Part shown: one piece after another, positions 1 through 7,834 of the stretch
Layout: each line of letters opens with the position of its first letter
Position numbering within the stretch: position 1 is the first letter of the stretch
From: CAVQCT01 sp964520865
Lineage (GTDB): Bacteria > Zixibacteria > MSB-5A5 > GN15 > FEB-12
NCBI GenBank assembly: GCA_964520865.1
Contig: CAZFOY010000006.1
Location: 1-64,000, forward strand
DNA: 64,000 nt
Reading direction: 5' to 3'
Notes under the pieces: model-generated
Told to the model about the DNA's origin: nothing
The model's database searches: none
Seen by the model: the letters and a program-made list of their open reading frames with translations, nothing else
Made by a program: the position numbers and the translations under genes

Positions 1-135
1 GTTTCTCCCTCGCAGACCCCATTAATGCGGTCTGCTCTGTCAGAACACCGACCTACATTAAGATGCATCCCTTTCGGTATGCGTGATTCACCCGGCCATA
101 AGAATGGTCGGGCCTACGAACGCGATGCGCAGAAT

Positions 136-166
136 GGCACGCTCGAAGACGAGGGTGCCCTACAAT
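136..166. repeat. Short intergenic hairpin repeat
   Basis: GGCAC at 136-140 pairs with GTGCC at 155-159, and the right edge reads TGCCCTACAAT (156-166). The reverse complement of that 11-mer recurs at 3150-3160, also beside a hairpin, so the two look like copies of one intergenic repeat family. The rest of positions 1-204 holds no gene I can support. Confidence 0.4.
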
Positions 167-200
167 AGATTGATAGTATCGCACGTAAAGTACAATAGAC

Positions 201-232
201 AAAAAAAGACCCGGTCGTTTGACCGGGTCTTT
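201..232 (-). terminator. Rho-independent terminator of groES-groEL
   Basis: A 12-bp perfect stem (205-216 with 221-232) encloses a 4-nt loop. Read on the minus strand it is followed by a run of seven T (complement of 201-207). It lies 29 bp past the groEL stop codon, as expected for the end of the groE operon. Confidence 0.9.
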
Positions 233-260
233 TATTTCAGGTGTGTATCTCAGAATCGAT

Positions 261-1889
261 TTAGTACATGCCGCCCATGTCCGGACCACCCGGCATCGGA
301 GGCATATTCTTCTTCTCCTCAGGCTTGTCGGCAATGACCGCCTCGGTGGTGAGCAACAATCCGGCGATCGAAGCTGCATTCTCGAGAGCAGTACGGGTTA
401 CCTTGGTCGGGTCGATAACGCCGGCCTTGAAGAGATCCTCGTACTCATCCATCGCTGCGTTGTATCCGAACGCGCCGTCTTTCTCTTTCACCTTGCTGAC
501 GACGACCGATGATTCGACACCGGCGTTGTGGGCGATCTGACGAATCGGCTCCTCGAGCGCTTTGCGGATGATGTTGACACCGACCATCTCGTCATCGGTA
601 GCGGTGATCTTGTCGAGAGCCGGGATGGAGCGAAGTAGCGCCACGCCGCCGCCCGGGACGATACCTTCTTCAACCGCCGCGCGGGTTGCATGAAGAGCGT
701 CTTCGACGCGGGCTTTCTTTTCCTTCATCTCAGTTTCGGTGGCAGCACCGACGTTGATGACGGCCACGCCGCCGGCCAGCTTGGCCAGACGTTCCTGCAG
801 TTTCTCGCGGTCATAGTCCGAAGTGGTGTCATCGATCTGCTTGCGGATCTGGGCGATACGCCCTTTGATCGCTTCCTTCTCGCCGTTACCTTCGACTATG
901 GTCGTGTTGTCTTTGTCAATCGTGACCTTCTTGGCGGAACCGAGGTCGGTGAGAATCGCATTCTCAAGCTTGAAGCCGACTTCCTCGGAAATCACCTTAC
1001 CGCCGGTCAGGACAGCGATATCTTCGAGCATCGCTTTGCGACGGTCACCAAAGCCCGGAGCCTTGACGGCTGCGACTTTGATCGTGCCGCGCAGCTTGTT
1101 GACGACCAGCGTAGCCAGCGCTTCGCCTTCGACATCCTCACCGATGATGAACATCGGGCGGCCCTGCTGGGCGACCTTCTCAAGCACCGGAAGGAGATCC
1201 TTCATGCTGGAGATCTTCTTGTCATGAATCAGAATAAGCGGATCTTCGAGAACCGCTTCCATACTGTCGGGATCGGTTACGAAATAAGGGGAGACATAGC
1301 CGCGATCGAACTGCATACCTTCGACTACGTCGAGGGTAGTGTCGGCCGTCTTCGCCTCTTCGACTGTAATTACGCCGTCTTTGCCGACTTTCTCCATCGC
1401 CTCGGCGATCAGGTCGCCGATATGCCGGTCGCTGTTGGCGGAGATAGTACCGACCTGAGAGATCTCAGCCTTACCGGAAACCGGCTTGGACATCCCTTTG
1501 ATCGATTCGGAAACGGCCAGCACGGCCTTGTCAATTCCGCGCTTCAGGGCCATCGGGTTGATTCCGGCGGTCACGTTCTTGAGACCTTCGCGATAGATAG
1601 CCTGGGCGATCAGGGTAGCGGTGGTGGTGCCGTCGCCGGCATCGTCCGAAGTCTTCGAAGCAACTTCCTTGACCATCTGCGCGCCGATATTTTCAAAATG
1701 ATCTTCGAGCTCGATCTCTTTGGCCACGGTCACGCCGTCTTTGGTGATAGTCGGGCTGCCGAATTTCTTCTCGATAACCACATTCCGGCCCTTCGGGCCG
1801 AGCGTCACTTTGACCGCGTTAGCCAGCTTGTCGACACCCTTTTTGAGTTTGTCACGGGCTATTGTATCGTAATCTATGAGTTTGGACAT
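261..1889 (-). CDS. groL: Chaperonin GroEL (Hsp60)
   Basis: This is the 542-aa 60-kDa chaperonin that forms the double-ring ATP-dependent folding chamber in the cytoplasm with GroES as lid. The N-terminus carries the conserved TLGPKGRNVV segment, followed by the nucleotide-binding DGTTTAT motif near residue 87. The C-terminal tail ends in the Gly/Met-rich GGPDMGGMY that family members project into the cavity. Length is normal for the family. It is second in the operon, 28 bp after groES, and is closed by the hairpin at 201-232. A 401-aa open frame opposite it is only a codon-bias shadow. Heat-shock control comes from the CIRCE element upstream of groES. Confidence 0.99.
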   Translation of the reverse strand: MSKLIDYDTIARDKLKKGVDKLANAVKVTLGPKGRNVVIEKKFGSPTITKDGVTVAKEIELEDHFENIGAQMVKEVASKTSDDAGDGTTTATLIAQAIYREGLKNVTAGINPMALKRGIDKAVLAVSESIKGMSKPVSGKAEISQVGTISANSDRHIGDLIAEAMEKVGKDGVITVEEAKTADTTLDVVEGMQFDRGYVSPYFVTDPDSMEAVLEDPLILIHDKKISSMKDLLPVLEKVAQQGRPMFIIGEDVEGEALATLVVNKLRGTIKVAAVKAPGFGDRRKAMLEDIAVLTGGKVISEEVGFKLENAILTDLGSAKKVTIDKDNTTIVEGNGEKEAIKGRIAQIRKQIDDTTSDYDREKLQERLAKLAGGVAVINVGAATETEMKEKKARVEDALHATRAAVEEGIVPGGGVALLRSIPALDKITATDDEMVGVNIIRKALEEPIRQIAHNAGVESSVVVSKVKEKDGAFGYNAAMDEYEDLFKAGVIDPTKVTRTALENAASIAGLLLTTEAVIADKPEEKKNMPPMPGGPDMGGMY

Positions 1890-1917
1890 ATCTAAAATAC
1901 TCCTTGGGACCTGTCGG

Positions 1918-2208
1918 TTAACGGTTGATAATGGCGAAAATGTCGGATTCGCGCATGATTAGAAACTCACTGCCTTCAATGGACACTTCCGTACCGGAGT
2001 ACTTGCCGTACAGAACCCGGTCACCCTTCTTGACTTCGAGAGTGACTTTCTTGCCTTCTTCGGTCGTACGACCCGGGCCGACTTCGATCACTTCACCTTC
2101 CATCGGCTTCTCTTTTGCCGTATCCGGGATAATGATTCCGCCCTTCTTTACTTCCTGTTCTTCGACCGGCTTTACAATGACGCGGTCGGCAAGAGGCTTC
2201 ACTTGCAT
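1918..2208 (-). CDS. groS: Co-chaperonin GroES (Hsp10)
   Basis: This is the 96-aa lid of the GroEL chamber. It opens with VKPLADRVIVKP and contains KEKPMEGEVIEVGPG and the mobile-loop region, all typical of Hsp10. The reading frame is open 17 codons further upstream, but I start at ATG 2206-2208 because a perfect AGGAGG stands 6 nt before it and because GroES proteins start at this point. It is the first gene of the groES-groEL operon, downstream of a promoter and a perfect CIRCE operator. Confidence 0.98.
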   Translation of the reverse strand: MQVKPLADRVIVKPVEEQEVKKGGIIIPDTAKEKPMEGEVIEVGPGRTTEEGKKVTLEVKKGDRVLYGKYSGTEVSIEGSEFLIMRESDIFAIINR

Positions 2209-2265
2209 TTCGATCCTCCTATGACACTCACTTTTGAGTTGATTAAATTTGAGTTCCACTTGTTA

Positions 2266-2292
2266 TTAGCACTCTCAATAGGCGAGTGCTAA
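2266..2292 (-). promoter_or_regulatory. CIRCE operator (HrcA site)
   Basis: TTAGCACTC (2266-2274), nine spacer bases and GAGTGCTAA (2284-2292) match the CIRCE consensus at every position. HrcA binds this inverted repeat and represses groE until heat shock. It sits between the -10 box and the groES start, in the transcribed leader. Confidence 0.98.
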
Positions 2293-2300
2293 CGGCCATC

Positions 2301-2328
2301 AATATATATTTAACAGCGAATGTGTCAA
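2301..2328 (-). promoter_or_regulatory. Sigma70-type promoter of groES-groEL
   Basis: On the minus strand TTGACA (complement of 2323-2328) and TATATT (complement of 2301-2306) are separated by 16 bp. Predicted transcription starts just before the CIRCE element, the classic arrangement for HrcA-repressed groE. The rest of the 2209-2567 gap holds no gene. Confidence 0.85.
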
Positions 2329-2567
2329 GAAGTTTCCGGCTGAATAGCCCCTTTTTGGGTAAAGTAGTGCGATTCCGGGAGAAGGGCCAGGCAAAGCATA
2401 ACTTGTTGTTACATCATATGTTGCGATGAATTGTTGGCGAGAGCCAGGAATTTCCTTTCGTGAAAACTGGTTCAAAGTCAGTTCTCCTGCCCCGGCGTTA
2501 ATCCTAACCTCTTTACTTTGGACTCAGAATGGATAACTTAGTCAGGATAACACAAGAAAGGGAACAG

Positions 2568-3107
2568 ATGGAATCGAAGTCTGCACAGAAAAGCTACAGT
2601 GGAGAGCGCCTGGTCTGGATATTCCTCGTTTTGGTCCTCCTGGTCAGCGCCGCTTTCTTCTTTATCAAAGCGTTCCGGCTTCAGAGCCAGGTTTACGATA
2701 CTTCGAAACAACTCCTTGACCTTGACAACAAACTCGGCGAGCAGCAGCAGTCGATAGCATCGCTGAGCCAGGTCATTCGCAATGACTCTGCCAAGACAGT
2801 TCAGCTGGTGCCGGTTCTCACTGCATCCGAGTTGACTGATCTGTCAGCAAAGGGGATCAAGGATCCGTACAGTGAGATCCCGGCCGATCTGCAGAAACAC
2901 CCGGAAGTGATTCCGCCTGGCAACAAAGCTGGAGGGGCGTATACATTCGGGTCGCCCGTCCGGATCTGTCTGCTCGGACCTGATCGTGTCTGGGCGTATG
3001 TAGACAATGGACGGGTCGGCCGGGCCGTGCTGTTCCGGTACGAGGTGGCCGACGATGGATCGATCGTATGGAAGGCGCTTGAGTCGACGGCGGAAACGAA
3101 GAAGTAA
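2568..3107 (+). CDS. Single-pass membrane protein of unknown function
   Basis: I do not recognise the family. The frame is open from 2529, but I choose ATG 2568 (179 aa) because GAAAGGGA precedes it, while nothing like a ribosome-binding site precedes 2529. There is one strongly hydrophobic segment at about residues 14-33 after a short basic N-terminus. It is followed by a predicted coiled coil (about residues 40-70, heptad-like Leu/Gln/Asp) and a C-terminal domain of about 90 aa rich in beta-type sequence, presumably periplasmic. The coiled coil suggests oligomerisation. It is a single gene, transcribed divergently from groE. Confidence 0.75.
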   Translation: MESKSAQKSYSGERLVWIFLVLVLLVSAAFFFIKAFRLQSQVYDTSKQLLDLDNKLGEQQQSIASLSQVIRNDSAKTVQLVPVLTASELTDLSAKGIKDPYSEIPADLQKHPEVIPPGNKAGGAYTFGSPVRICLLGPDRVWAYVDNGRVGRAVLFRYEVADDGSIVWKALESTAETKK

Positions 3108-3149
3108 GTCAATGCCCACTCGGGCGTTGACCTCGGAGAATCGCTATTG

Positions 3150-3307
3150 ATTGTAGGGCAGATTCGCTTCGAACCTGCCCCTGTCCGTAGCCTGCGGCCA
3201 CGCAGTAGTCACGATTGCAGATCCGTAGGTCAGGAGGCCTGCCCTCCTGACTTTGCCGCAGAATCGATCGATTATGAAAGTCAGGAACGCAGGGTTCCTG
3301 ACCTACG
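3150..3307. repeat. MITE-like nested hairpin repeat
   Basis: The outer arms CGTAGGTCAGGA (3224-3235) and TCCTGACCTACG (3296-3307) are a perfect 12-bp inverted repeat. Inside lie two further hairpins, each built on GTCAGGA/TCCTGAC. A third hairpin (GGGCAG 3156-3161 with CTGCCC 3175-3180) lies to the left and carries the ATTGTAGGGCA word shared with 156-166. No coding frame fits. The structure resembles a non-autonomous repeat between convergent genes. Confidence 0.6.
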
Positions 3308-3367
3308 ATGGATTTGTCACTGACCACGAACGGCGGCCCATAAGAGTGTGCCGCCCTGCAGGAGACA

Positions 3368-4663
3368 CTACTTCAGATTATAAAAGGCATCCATGCCGGC
3401 GTAGACGGCGTGTTTACCGATCGTCTCCTCGATCCGCAACAACTGATTGTATTTGGCGATCCGGTCGGTGCGGCACATCGAGCCGGTTTTGATCATGCCT
3501 GCGCCGGAGGCAACCACAACATCGGCTATCGTCGCGTCTTCGGTTTCTCCCGATCGATGCGAAACGACCGCGGTGAAGCCGGCTTTCTGCGCCATCTCGA
3601 TTGCATCGAGCGTCTCGGTCAATGTGCCGATCTGATTCAGTTTGATCAGAATCGAGTTGGCTGATTTTTCTTTGATCCCGCGGGCGAGCCGTTTTGGATT
3701 GGTGACGAAGATGTCGTCGCCGACAATTTGAATCTTCTTGCCCATCCGTTCAGTCAGGAGTTGCCAGCCGTCCCAATCGTCTTCGGCCAGACCGTCTTCG
3801 AGCGAGATGATCGGATATTTGTCGCAGAGACCTTCGTAGAAGTCGATCATCTGTTTCGATGTCAACTTCTTGCCTTCGGCCTTCAGATCGTACTTTTTCG
3901 TTTTGGTGTCGTAGAACTCGGATGACGCCGGGTCGAGCGCGATATAGATGTCCTTTTTCGGCTTGTAACCGGAGTTCTTGATCGCCTCCATGATGACCTT
4001 CAGAGCTTCTTCATTCGACTTCAGGTTGGGGGCGAATCCACCTTCATCGCCGACCGAGGTGTTGTACCCCTTCTTGTGCAAGACCTTCTTGAGATGACCA
4101 AAAACTTCGGCACCCATCTGAACGGCCTGTTGCATGTTCTTCGCACCGACCGGCATGATCATGAATTCCTGCAGATCGACATTGTTGTCCGCGTGTTTCC
4201 CGCCGTTGAGGATGTTCATCATCGGGACGGGAAGGAGCTTGCAGTTACTTCCGCCGATATATTCATACAGGAATCGTCCTCTGGACTCCGCCGCCGCTTT
4301 GGCCGTTGCGAGGGAGACGCCGAGGATCGCATTGGCGCCGAGTTTCGATTTGTTCTCGGTGCCGTCGAGCTTGATCAGGAAATTATCCAGCGTCACCTGA
4401 TCGTATGGATCGATCTCATCCTTGAGAAGGGCAGGGCCGATAATGTCGTTCACATTCGACACGGCTTTCAGTACCGACTTTCCGAAAAAGAGCTTGGGAT
4501 CACCGTCGCGAAGCTCTACCGCTTCGTGAGCGCCGGTCGACGCTCCCGAGGGAACGGCGGCGCGGCCAAGGGTGCCGTCGGTCAGGCAAGCATCGACTTC
4601 GATTGTAGGTGTCCCGCGGCTGTCGAGAATCTGGCGGGCATGAATATACTGGAATTCAGACAT
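3368..4663 (-). CDS. eno: Enolase (phosphopyruvate hydratase)
   Basis: This is a 431-aa glycolytic enzyme interconverting 2-phosphoglycerate and phosphoenolpyruvate. It begins with the HARQILDSRGTPTIEVD signature. It also contains the SGASTGAHEAVELRDGD loop, SVGDEGGFAPNL, the LIKLNQIGT segment with the catalytic lysine, and SHRSGETED near the C-terminus. The frame is open 49 codons upstream, but the family start and an AAGGA site both support ATG 4663. It lies 153 bp after the inositol-monophosphatase-like gene on the same strand, so co-transcription is possible. Confidence 0.98.
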   Translation of the reverse strand: MSEFQYIHARQILDSRGTPTIEVDACLTDGTLGRAAVPSGASTGAHEAVELRDGDPKLFFGKSVLKAVSNVNDIIGPALLKDEIDPYDQVTLDNFLIKLDGTENKSKLGANAILGVSLATAKAAAESRGRFLYEYIGGSNCKLLPVPMMNILNGGKHADNNVDLQEFMIMPVGAKNMQQAVQMGAEVFGHLKKVLHKKGYNTSVGDEGGFAPNLKSNEEALKVIMEAIKNSGYKPKKDIYIALDPASSEFYDTKTKKYDLKAEGKKLTSKQMIDFYEGLCDKYPIISLEDGLAEDDWDGWQLLTERMGKKIQIVGDDIFVTNPKRLARGIKEKSANSILIKLNQIGTLTETLDAIEMAQKAGFTAVVSHRSGETEDATIADVVVASGAGMIKTGSMCRTDRIAKYNQLLRIEETIGKHAVYAGMDAFYNLK

Positions 4664-4816
4664 GGCAATTTCCTTTCCCATAATCGTGGTTTTGCAATTT
4701 GCAACAAAGCTATTTGCGCAAAGTGCGAGGGGCAAGGTTAAAAAAGTGTGAAGGTGCGAGAAGAGGGTTGTCCGACGCGCCGTCGAGCACGAGACTCGAT
4801 CGGTTGGCACGCACGC

Positions 4817-5584
4817 TTATTTACTACCGGCGAGGCTCCTAAGGACATTGTCGTGAACATTGCCATTCGTAGCAAGAAAAGATGAAATCTCCAGCGAGAA
4901 TGGATGCCCGGCGATATCCGAAGTTGTTCCCCCGGCCTCCTGCATGATGACCACAAATGGGGCGATATCGTATGCCCTGATCGAAGCCTCCACGACTATC
5001 TCCAACCGTCCGGAGGCGAGTAGATGATAGGGCCAGAGATCGCCGAACGAGCGCTGACGGCCGGTCTTGTCAAGAAGTTTGAGCAGTTTGGTACCAAGGC
5101 GTTTGCGTTTAAAGGCCGGGAGGGAACCGAAACTGATCATCGAATCCGACAGCTTCGCTTTCCGAGAGACATGAATCTGTTTCCCGTTAAGGAACGCACC
5201 CTTTCCTTTTTCAGCCCACACCATTTCCTTCAGAGTGGGAATGTACGATACGCCGACAATGACTTCATTCCCGTGCATCAGGGCGATTAACGTCCCCCAG
5301 AGCGGAATTCCGGCGATGAAGTTCTTGGTTCCGTCGATCGGGTCAATAATCCAGACATACTCGCTTCTCTTGCTGGACCTTCCGAACTCCTCACCGAAGA
5401 AGTTGTGGTCGGGGAATTCCGCCCGAATCGTTCTAATAATCGTCTTCTCAGTCTCGCGGTCCGCTCGGGTCACCGGCGATCTGTCGGCCTTCAATTCGAC
5501 GGTTAAATTCTTCTCGTAATAAGACATGGCTACCCGGGCGCCTTCGCGGGCTGCGCGTTTTGCCACCTGGAGAAAACGGGACAT
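4817..5584 (-). CDS. Inositol-monophosphatase-family phosphatase (HisN-like)
   Basis: This 255-aa member of the Mg-dependent IMPase/FBPase superfamily shows FFGEEFG (metal ligand Glu) at about residues 62-68 and the signature WIIDPIDGTKNF at about 78-89. The C-terminal YDIAPFVVIMQEAGG replaces the usual W-D-x-A-P motif (Tyr for Trp). The substrate could be inositol phosphate, histidinol phosphate or another small phosphomonoester. HisN-type proteins share the GTKNF form, so histidinol-phosphatase is a reasonable alternative. AAGGAAG lies 7-8 nt before the ATG. No his genes are nearby to settle it. Confidence 0.9.
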   Translation of the reverse strand: MSRFLQVAKRAAREGARVAMSYYEKNLTVELKADRSPVTRADRETEKTIIRTIRAEFPDHNFFGEEFGRSSKRSEYVWIIDPIDGTKNFIAGIPLWGTLIALMHGNEVIVGVSYIPTLKEMVWAEKGKGAFLNGKQIHVSRKAKLSDSMISFGSLPAFKRKRLGTKLLKLLDKTGRQRSFGDLWPYHLLASGRLEIVVEASIRAYDIAPFVVIMQEAGGTTSDIAGHPFSLEISSFLATNGNVHDNVLRSLAGSK

Positions 5585-5793
5585 TCAGAATCTTCCTTTC
5601 CGGGACTGAATAAGGATCATCTTACGGACTGAGTCGACCGGCGGCAAGGCTAAAGATATGAGAAGAACCCGCAGAGTATTGTGGGCGGGCAATAGTCAAT
5701 TGTCAGACGAGAGGAAAAGACTGAAGTAAATCAACAGGTTGGAAGTCGGCATTGAATTTGATATGGTGTGTTTCGGAACAAGCACCAAATTGC

Positions 5794-5856
5794 GGGTCAG
5801 AGGATTAAAAACAAGTCTGACCCCAGAGCCACGCTAACGCGTGGCTCTATTTTTTT
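5794..5856 (+). terminator. Orphan plus-strand terminator preceded by a second hairpin
   Basis: GGGTCAGA (5794-5801) pairs with TCTGACCC (5816-5823). Immediately after comes a perfect 10-bp stem (5825-5834 with 5839-5848, loop TAAC) followed by ATTTTTTT, a textbook intrinsic terminator for plus-strand RNA. Both flanking genes are on the minus strand and no plus-strand gene precedes it. It may therefore end a small RNA from the 5585-5793 gap, or be a relic of a mobile repeat. The remainder of this gap has no gene. Confidence 0.75.
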
Positions 5857-5896
5857 CAGAGATAATCAAATCAAGAAGATTCCACTCGGTCCGGAC

Positions 5897-6898
5897 TCAA
5901 TTCTGCAGCACGAGCGTCCTGCGATCAAGCAGCTCCATACGGTCTCCCCCGATGGCCTCCTGTCTGTAGACTTCGACCGTATACTCTCCCGGCGGGATCG
6001 ATGCTGCCTGAGAGCGTATGTTATAGAGACAAATGCAAGCGGGAGCGGAAGTGTCGACATTGATTTCGTAAAAGCACAGTATGTTGCCTACCTTTTTGAA
6101 CCGCACCTCGAACTGAGCCAGACACAGGAACCAGACATTCTGATTGTCCAGGGACAGCGTATCGTCATGATATGTGTAGATGAACTTCGTCGTGTCGTCG
6201 ACTTCTTCCTGCGGGAAGCATCCGTCCCAGTCAAAATGCGTGATATGTGGAGTTGTGATTACAGTGTCAATGCCGATCGTGTCCTGAGCGTTTGCACCTC
6301 CGATCAACGTTACGATATACTCGCCGGGAGGGACATCGTAGAGAACCGTTTCGAGATTGAAGAGGCAATAGCAGTCGCAGGCGTCGAGGGTGTCATGCTC
6401 GGTCGCGGTTATGTGATTTCCAACAAAGTCATAGTCTACCTGATATCCGAGACAACAATTGTAGAAGGCGTTCATATGATGAATGTGAATGTCCGAACCG
6501 ATTGCCTCGGCGTACATATACTCGACCGAATCGGTCTTCACGGCGTCGTAACTTCGGCTGAGACACTCCCCTGATATTTCTTCGTGGTCAGGTAATCCGG
6601 GGAAGCTGCACACGGGCGGATCGCCTGTTCCGAACAGGTAGTCGACCATCCGTACGAGATCACTAATATCGACAGTGCCGTTCCCATCGCAGTCGGCAAT
6701 CATTTCCGGAAAAGGGGAGGGTCCATCGCCAAACATAAAGTCGACCATAAAGATCATATCGATGACATTGGCCGCGTCGCCGTCACCGTTGAGATCGGCA
6801 CACTGCCAGGTCGACGTACCGGAATGTCCCGAAAGCGGGAATAGGAGCATCGCGACGACGGCCAGGGCGCAGGCAGTCAGCCATCCGAACTTTTTCAT
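5897..6898 (-). CDS. Secreted protein with N-terminal dockerin repeats
   Basis: This 333-aa protein has a signal peptide (about residues 1-26, KKFGWLTACALAVVAMLLF then GHSG). Two dockerin type I calcium-binding repeats follow directly: DLNGDGDAANVIDMIFMVDF and DCDGNGTVDISDLVRMVDYL, at about residues 34-88. The remaining 240 residues are Cys- and Asp-rich beta-type sequence containing two related modules, each with PPGEY followed by a V-strand, suggesting a duplicated domain I cannot name. The dockerin is N-terminal rather than at the more usual C-terminus. GGAGG precedes the ATG. Confidence 0.85.
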   Translation of the reverse strand: MKKFGWLTACALAVVAMLLFPLSGHSGTSTWQCADLNGDGDAANVIDMIFMVDFMFGDGPSPFPEMIADCDGNGTVDISDLVRMVDYLFGTGDPPVCSFPGLPDHEEISGECLSRSYDAVKTDSVEYMYAEAIGSDIHIHHMNAFYNCCLGYQVDYDFVGNHITATEHDTLDACDCYCLFNLETVLYDVPPGEYIVTLIGGANAQDTIGIDTVITTPHITHFDWDGCFPQEEVDDTTKFIYTYHDDTLSLDNQNVWFLCLAQFEVRFKKVGNILCFYEINVDTSAPACICLYNIRSQAASIPPGEYTVEVYRQEAIGGDRMELLDRRTLVLQN

Positions 6899-7093
6899 CG
6901 GTAACCTCCGCTAAGCTTTGGGGGCAATCGCTACCTATGAAACTGAAATGTATCGAGGAGCCCGGCGATTCGCACACGTAACTGTTCTCTATAAACATAT
7001 ACGCACAAGTCTACGATTTGTCAAATGAATTGAGCGGCCGAGTGGGCCGATCAGGTTCGGCTCCAGGCCGTATCTTGAATTAGCGGCAGTGGG

Positions 7094-7582
7094 TCAGCGT
7101 CTGCGTTTGTGTCCGTTGCTCTTGATTTTGAGAATTGTCTTGCGGCATTTGGGCGACCCGCATTCACAAATATACCGCTGGAGGACCTTCTTGGTGACCC
7201 GTCCGTCTACTTCGTAGTTATAGTCGTAGGTCAACTCCGTGCCTTCCGGAATGGTGCGGATTGCCTCGATAAAGATCCGTCCCTCCACGTCGACCGACTC
7301 GCAATTCGGGTCGCAGGAATGGTTGATGAATCTTGATTCGTTGCCGAACCGGCCGCCGTCGATAGTCGTATTCTCGTCCACCGCGAACAAGAACGTGTGG
7401 TGGCGTTCCATCGAGGCATCGTCGTACCGCTTGGCTTCTTCTTCCGGCCCAATGCGCTCCCCGATATATTCAATGATACGAGTTCCCTTGCGGATTCTTC
7501 GGCGGGCGAATACTCCCCGCCCCTGGATGTGGGACGTGCGAACTTCAATCAGGTTCTTGTAAGATTCCCTGCGAGCAGCCAT
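7094..7582 (-). CDS. SET-domain protein lysine methyltransferase with post-SET motif
   Basis: This 162-aa protein is essentially a bare SET domain. GRGVFARRRIRKGTRIIEYIGE lies at the N-terminus. RFINHSCDPNC, which forms the SAM-binding pseudoknot and supplies one post-SET zinc ligand, is central. ELTYDYNYE with the catalytic tyrosine follows. A post-SET cluster, CECGSPKCRK, and a basic tail (KRRR) close the protein. Family knowledge says it transfers methyl groups from SAM to lysine side chains. Bacterial members may act on histone-like DNA-binding proteins or ribosomal proteins; the substrate is unknown. It is a single gene with its own promoter (7628-7656). Confidence 0.93.
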   Translation of the reverse strand: MAARRESYKNLIEVRTSHIQGRGVFARRRIRKGTRIIEYIGERIGPEEEAKRYDDASMERHHTFLFAVDENTTIDGGRFGNESRFINHSCDPNCESVDVEGRIFIEAIRTIPEGTELTYDYNYEVDGRVTKKVLQRYICECGSPKCRKTILKIKSNGHKRRR

Positions 7583-7627
7583 TTCAGGTTACCTCACATG
7601 CTAAGGTGTTTATAGGTTCGGTTATCG

Positions 7628-7656
7628 AGTATACTGCGGGACCACCGGCGGGTCAA
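7628..7656 (-). promoter_or_regulatory. Sigma70-type promoter of the SET gene
   Basis: On the minus strand TTGACC (complement of 7651-7656) and TATACT (complement of 7628-7633) are 17 bp apart, about 45 bp upstream of the SET-domain start codon. Confidence 0.75.
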
Positions 7657-7750
7657 CGTCCATTTAATATAATTTAGGATAAAAATTATCCAAGATCTTT
7701 TTTCGTTCTGACGCAGGGTCACCGGTCCCGGCATCATTCGAAAATTATTG

Positions 7751-7779
7751 TTGGTTAACTGGACCGGACGGTCTATTAT
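7751..7779 (+). promoter_or_regulatory. Promoter of the caspase-fold lipoprotein
   Basis: TTGGTT (7751-7756) and TATTAT (7774-7779) are spaced by 17 bp, 55 bp before the chosen start codon. A promoter inside the upstream open frame supports the later start at 7835. Confidence 0.6.
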
Positions 7780-7834
7780 GCCTGTACAGGTGATATCAAG
7801 GAGAACTTCCACCGTCCAGTCAGAGGAGAACGGG

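Noticed and set aside
690..1895. 401-codon open frame opposite groEL
   Set aside because: GroEL is certain here; the opposite frame is open only because of codon bias and has no family motifs or ribosome-binding site.
5768..6574. 268-codon plus-strand frame opposite the dockerin protein
   Set aside because: It runs through the orphan terminator and mirrors the signal-peptide/dockerin gene, which has a clear start and GGAGG site.
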